Shown here piece by piece: positions 62,120 to 64,000 of a stretch of DNA of 64,000 nucleotides. A program made the translations under genes and the position numbers. Positions within the stretch are counted from its first letter, which is position 1. Each line of letters begins with the position of its first letter. The DNA lies in contig CAJJDP010000025.1 in NCBI GenBank assembly GCA_905182995.1, positions 327,680 to 391,679 on the forward strand, read 5' to 3'. The notes beneath the pieces were generated by a model. The model searched no databases, had not been told where the DNA came from, and was given only the letters and a program-made list of their open reading frames with translations. This DNA is from Paramecium octaurelia. Lineage: Eukaryota; Ciliophora; Oligohymenophorea; Peniculida; Parameciidae.

Positions 62120-62840
62120 ATCAAATGAAATTAATCTTAATAAGATAAAAATACTAATAATGTGTGAATGTTAAATCATTCTGGCGATTGTTATAATTAG
62201 AATTATTCATCAGACATCTGTCTACGCTTAAATTATTGGGCTGCTTATATAAGGATATGTCATTACATGAAAGCATTCTTCCTGTCGATCTACTTTCAAG
62301 TGATTTTCTGGCTAAATCATTATAATCTTGATTGAGTTCTAAAATATTAAATAAAAATAACTTGTCCTCTTTAATATAATTTATTTGTAAATTTCATTCT
62401 TTTCATTGTCAGGTTACCAATAATTTTTGTTGTAAATTGACGAAGCAGATTGCAGTCGAGAGAGAAACTTTTGATTTTCTTGATTGATTTTGAACTTCTC
62501 GAATTTTCTTTGGTTTAGATTGCTCACATGTGATAATTATGATGATGGCAATTATCCAGAACTCTAACTTCTCAAATTATGTCTCTAAATATCCATCATT
62601 TTAGATAGCAAGATGTTATTTTGATGCATGATTTTATTCTCCTCCTCTTTGTTAATTTATATAAATTTAGTTACAATGACTATATTTGTTATTAACTTTC
62701 GATAATGAATGAGATGGCTTCCATGGTTCTCCATTATTGATTGTCTTCTTCATGTTTCTACAATTTAATAATAACCTCTCCTAATCAGAAACCAATTTCT
62801 TTTTCTAACATATCGGATTAATTGAGATTATATTCCACAT
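62120..62840 (-). CDS. CFAP97/KIAA1430-like protein
   Basis: About 220 residues from ATG 62840 (MWNIISINPICQKKKLVSDQ). A Lys/Asn-rich N-terminus (NGEPWKPSHSLSKVNNKYSH) is joined by a 28-nt intron to MHQNNILLSKMMDIQRHNLR. The central segment RKFEKFKINQENQKFLSRLQ, SASSIYNKNYWQPDNEKNEI resembles the KIAA1430/CFAP97 (Hemingway) domain, in which a helix with I..EN..LL.RL is followed by a Y/W-containing turn. A 23-nt intron then leads to TKLNQDYNDLARKSLESRST and a polar C-terminus ending at TGA 62120. CFAP97 proteins are tied to cilia and flagella; the assignment rests on this one motif. It starts 25 bp after the stop of the upstream gene. Confidence 0.6.
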
Positions 62841-62865
62841 TATAATTAATAAAATAATATATCAA

Positions 62866-64000
62866 TCATGACATTTACACATTCACATACTATTTGCTCT
62901 TCCTCTTCATGTTTTGTATTGCAAATCTCCATCTTCGACACATTATTATGCTGAATACTAGAAATATAATGAAAATTATAAATCCTAAAATTAAAACGAC
63001 TTCCACAAGTAATTAAGATTAAAAGTCTAAAAATACTTCGTTAATTGATAGACTCAAAAAATGTTATTCTTGACAAATTACAAATGGATTTTTCTCTGTG
63101 CTGTTGCATTAAGTGGAATTAATCACTATCATATAACTCTATTCAATCTAACTTTAAGAAGAACAAGTTATTTCTGGATACTTCTCCCTAATACCCAAAC
63201 CAAACAAGTAATGAGGAGTGAGACCTAATGAATAACGCACCTTAGAATTGGAATTCTCTAATACAACACCATTAAATTCTTGTATTTTTTCCAATAAAGG
63301 TATCATAAAATCGGTTCCATGATAGAAAGTCTCATCAACAAAACCACGATAAATATTGGTTCTCACCAATTTATGCACATCATAACCAATCAACACCTTA
63401 TATTCTCCTGCCTCTTGAACATCTTTCAATTGCATGTCTTCTAAATAGAATTTATTATAATAATATTCATGATTTTAAAAGTTGATCAAGATCTCAATTC
63501 CAAATCTAACCTTATCTTCAGTCTATGAAACAACTAAAAATGAATTGTTTCTGTAAACAAAGGAAATTGGATATTCAATTGGAATGAAAAACTCTATTTT
63601 ATTAATTATTTTAATTACAATCAACAGCATAATTGTCTTCCTTTAAAGTGACAAAATGAATTCCTTTCTTATCATCTAATATGAATAGATTATTGTCATT
63701 AGTTTACACTTTTATTAGATTATAACCTAAATTTATTGTATACATTTCCTTTAGCTCTCCATTTACTATCTTAAATACACTTACTCCTTATGTACCAGAA
63801 ACAACAAAAACTCTATTTGAGATTTCATCATAATGGATGTGATTGATAGATGTAAATGTATGATTAGCATGCTTTGTTACAGTTGGTAGAGTTTTGTTTG
63901 TCCACTATTTTGAATTGAAACTTATGACACCATTTTCTGAAATGACGAATAATAAATCCTTTGTTTTCAAGAACCTTGCCTTCTTCTATTGGTTCACTTT
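62866..64000 (-). CDS. type-I membrane protein, 3' part only
   Basis: Runs off the right edge of the window, so the N-terminus is missing. The visible part has beta-propeller-like strands (NGVISFNSKQWTNKTLPTVT, NRVFVVSGTQGVSVFKIVNG, NNLFILDDKKGIHFVTLKED) that suggest an extracellular propeller with LVIVD- or WD-like blades. After a 25-nt intron (about 63615) come FHIPIEYPISFVYRNNSFLV and YKVLIGYDVHKLVRTNIYRG. Near the C-terminus one membrane segment (LLVEVVLILGFIIFIIFLVF) is followed by a short basic tail, RRWRFAIQNMKRKSKQY, ending at TGA 62866. Several potential disulphide cysteines and NxT/NxS sites lie before the membrane segment. Family not recognised. Confidence 0.75.

Noticed and set aside
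1-64000. tRNA or rRNA genes, CRISPR arrays, operons, bacterial promoters or Shine-Dalgarno sites
   Set aside because: None seen by eye on either strand; the sequence is eukaryotic with introns, and short same-strand gene spacing is ordinary packing.

Overview
The window reads as macronuclear DNA of a Paramecium-type ciliate. Base composition is strongly AT-rich. TAA and TAG are read through in every recognisable gene, always where glutamine fits, and TGA is the only stop. Genes are broken by very short GT...AG introns of about 20-31 nt and packed with tens of bases between them. A standard-code ORF search therefore gives only fragments; all gene models here were built by hand with TAA/TAG = Gln and micro-introns, so exon borders of the longest genes are approximate.

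Left part (1-26 kb): a polycystin-type channel (-), a C2-domain gene (-) whose frame appears broken, a very long VPS13 lipid-transfer protein (+), a two-TM membrane protein (+), a small unknown gene (-), a Rab6-like GTPase (+), an ankyrin/DHHC-type membrane protein lacking the catalytic DHHC cysteine (-), a poorly resolved stretch at 19.2-21.0 kb, a small unknown gene (-) and the ciliary protein CFAP57/WDR65 (-).

Middle (26-51 kb): a complete 9.5-kb inositol-trisphosphate-receptor-type calcium-release channel (-), a coiled-coil protein (+), a PH-like/protein-kinase gene (+), a RING/TRAF-type zinc-finger protein (-), an unknown protein (-), a tail-anchored coiled-coil protein (+), an EF-hand protein (-) transcribed away from LSm6 (+) with 20 bp between start codons, a coiled-coil/F-box-like protein (+), an SR-type splicing factor with RRM, zinc knuckle and RS tail (+) that carries an exceptionally long 79-nt intron, and a Tctex1-type dynein light chain (-).

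Right part (51-64 kb): a 4.4-kb stretch without a confident gene, part of it visibly less AT-rich than the surroundings and full of diverged short repeats; then an NFRKB-like INO80-complex protein (-), two neighbouring hybrid histidine kinases (-) with a small (+) gene between them that shows an in-frame TGA, a CFAP97/KIAA1430-like protein (-) and the 3' part of a type-I membrane protein (-).

The gene set is ordinary eukaryotic housekeeping, ciliary and calcium-signalling content with no operon logic and no mobile element that I could prove. The most unusual items are the inactive-looking DHHC protein, the long SR-gene intron, the frame-broken C2 gene beside VPS13, the in-frame TGA gene and the anomalous 53-55.5 kb block.
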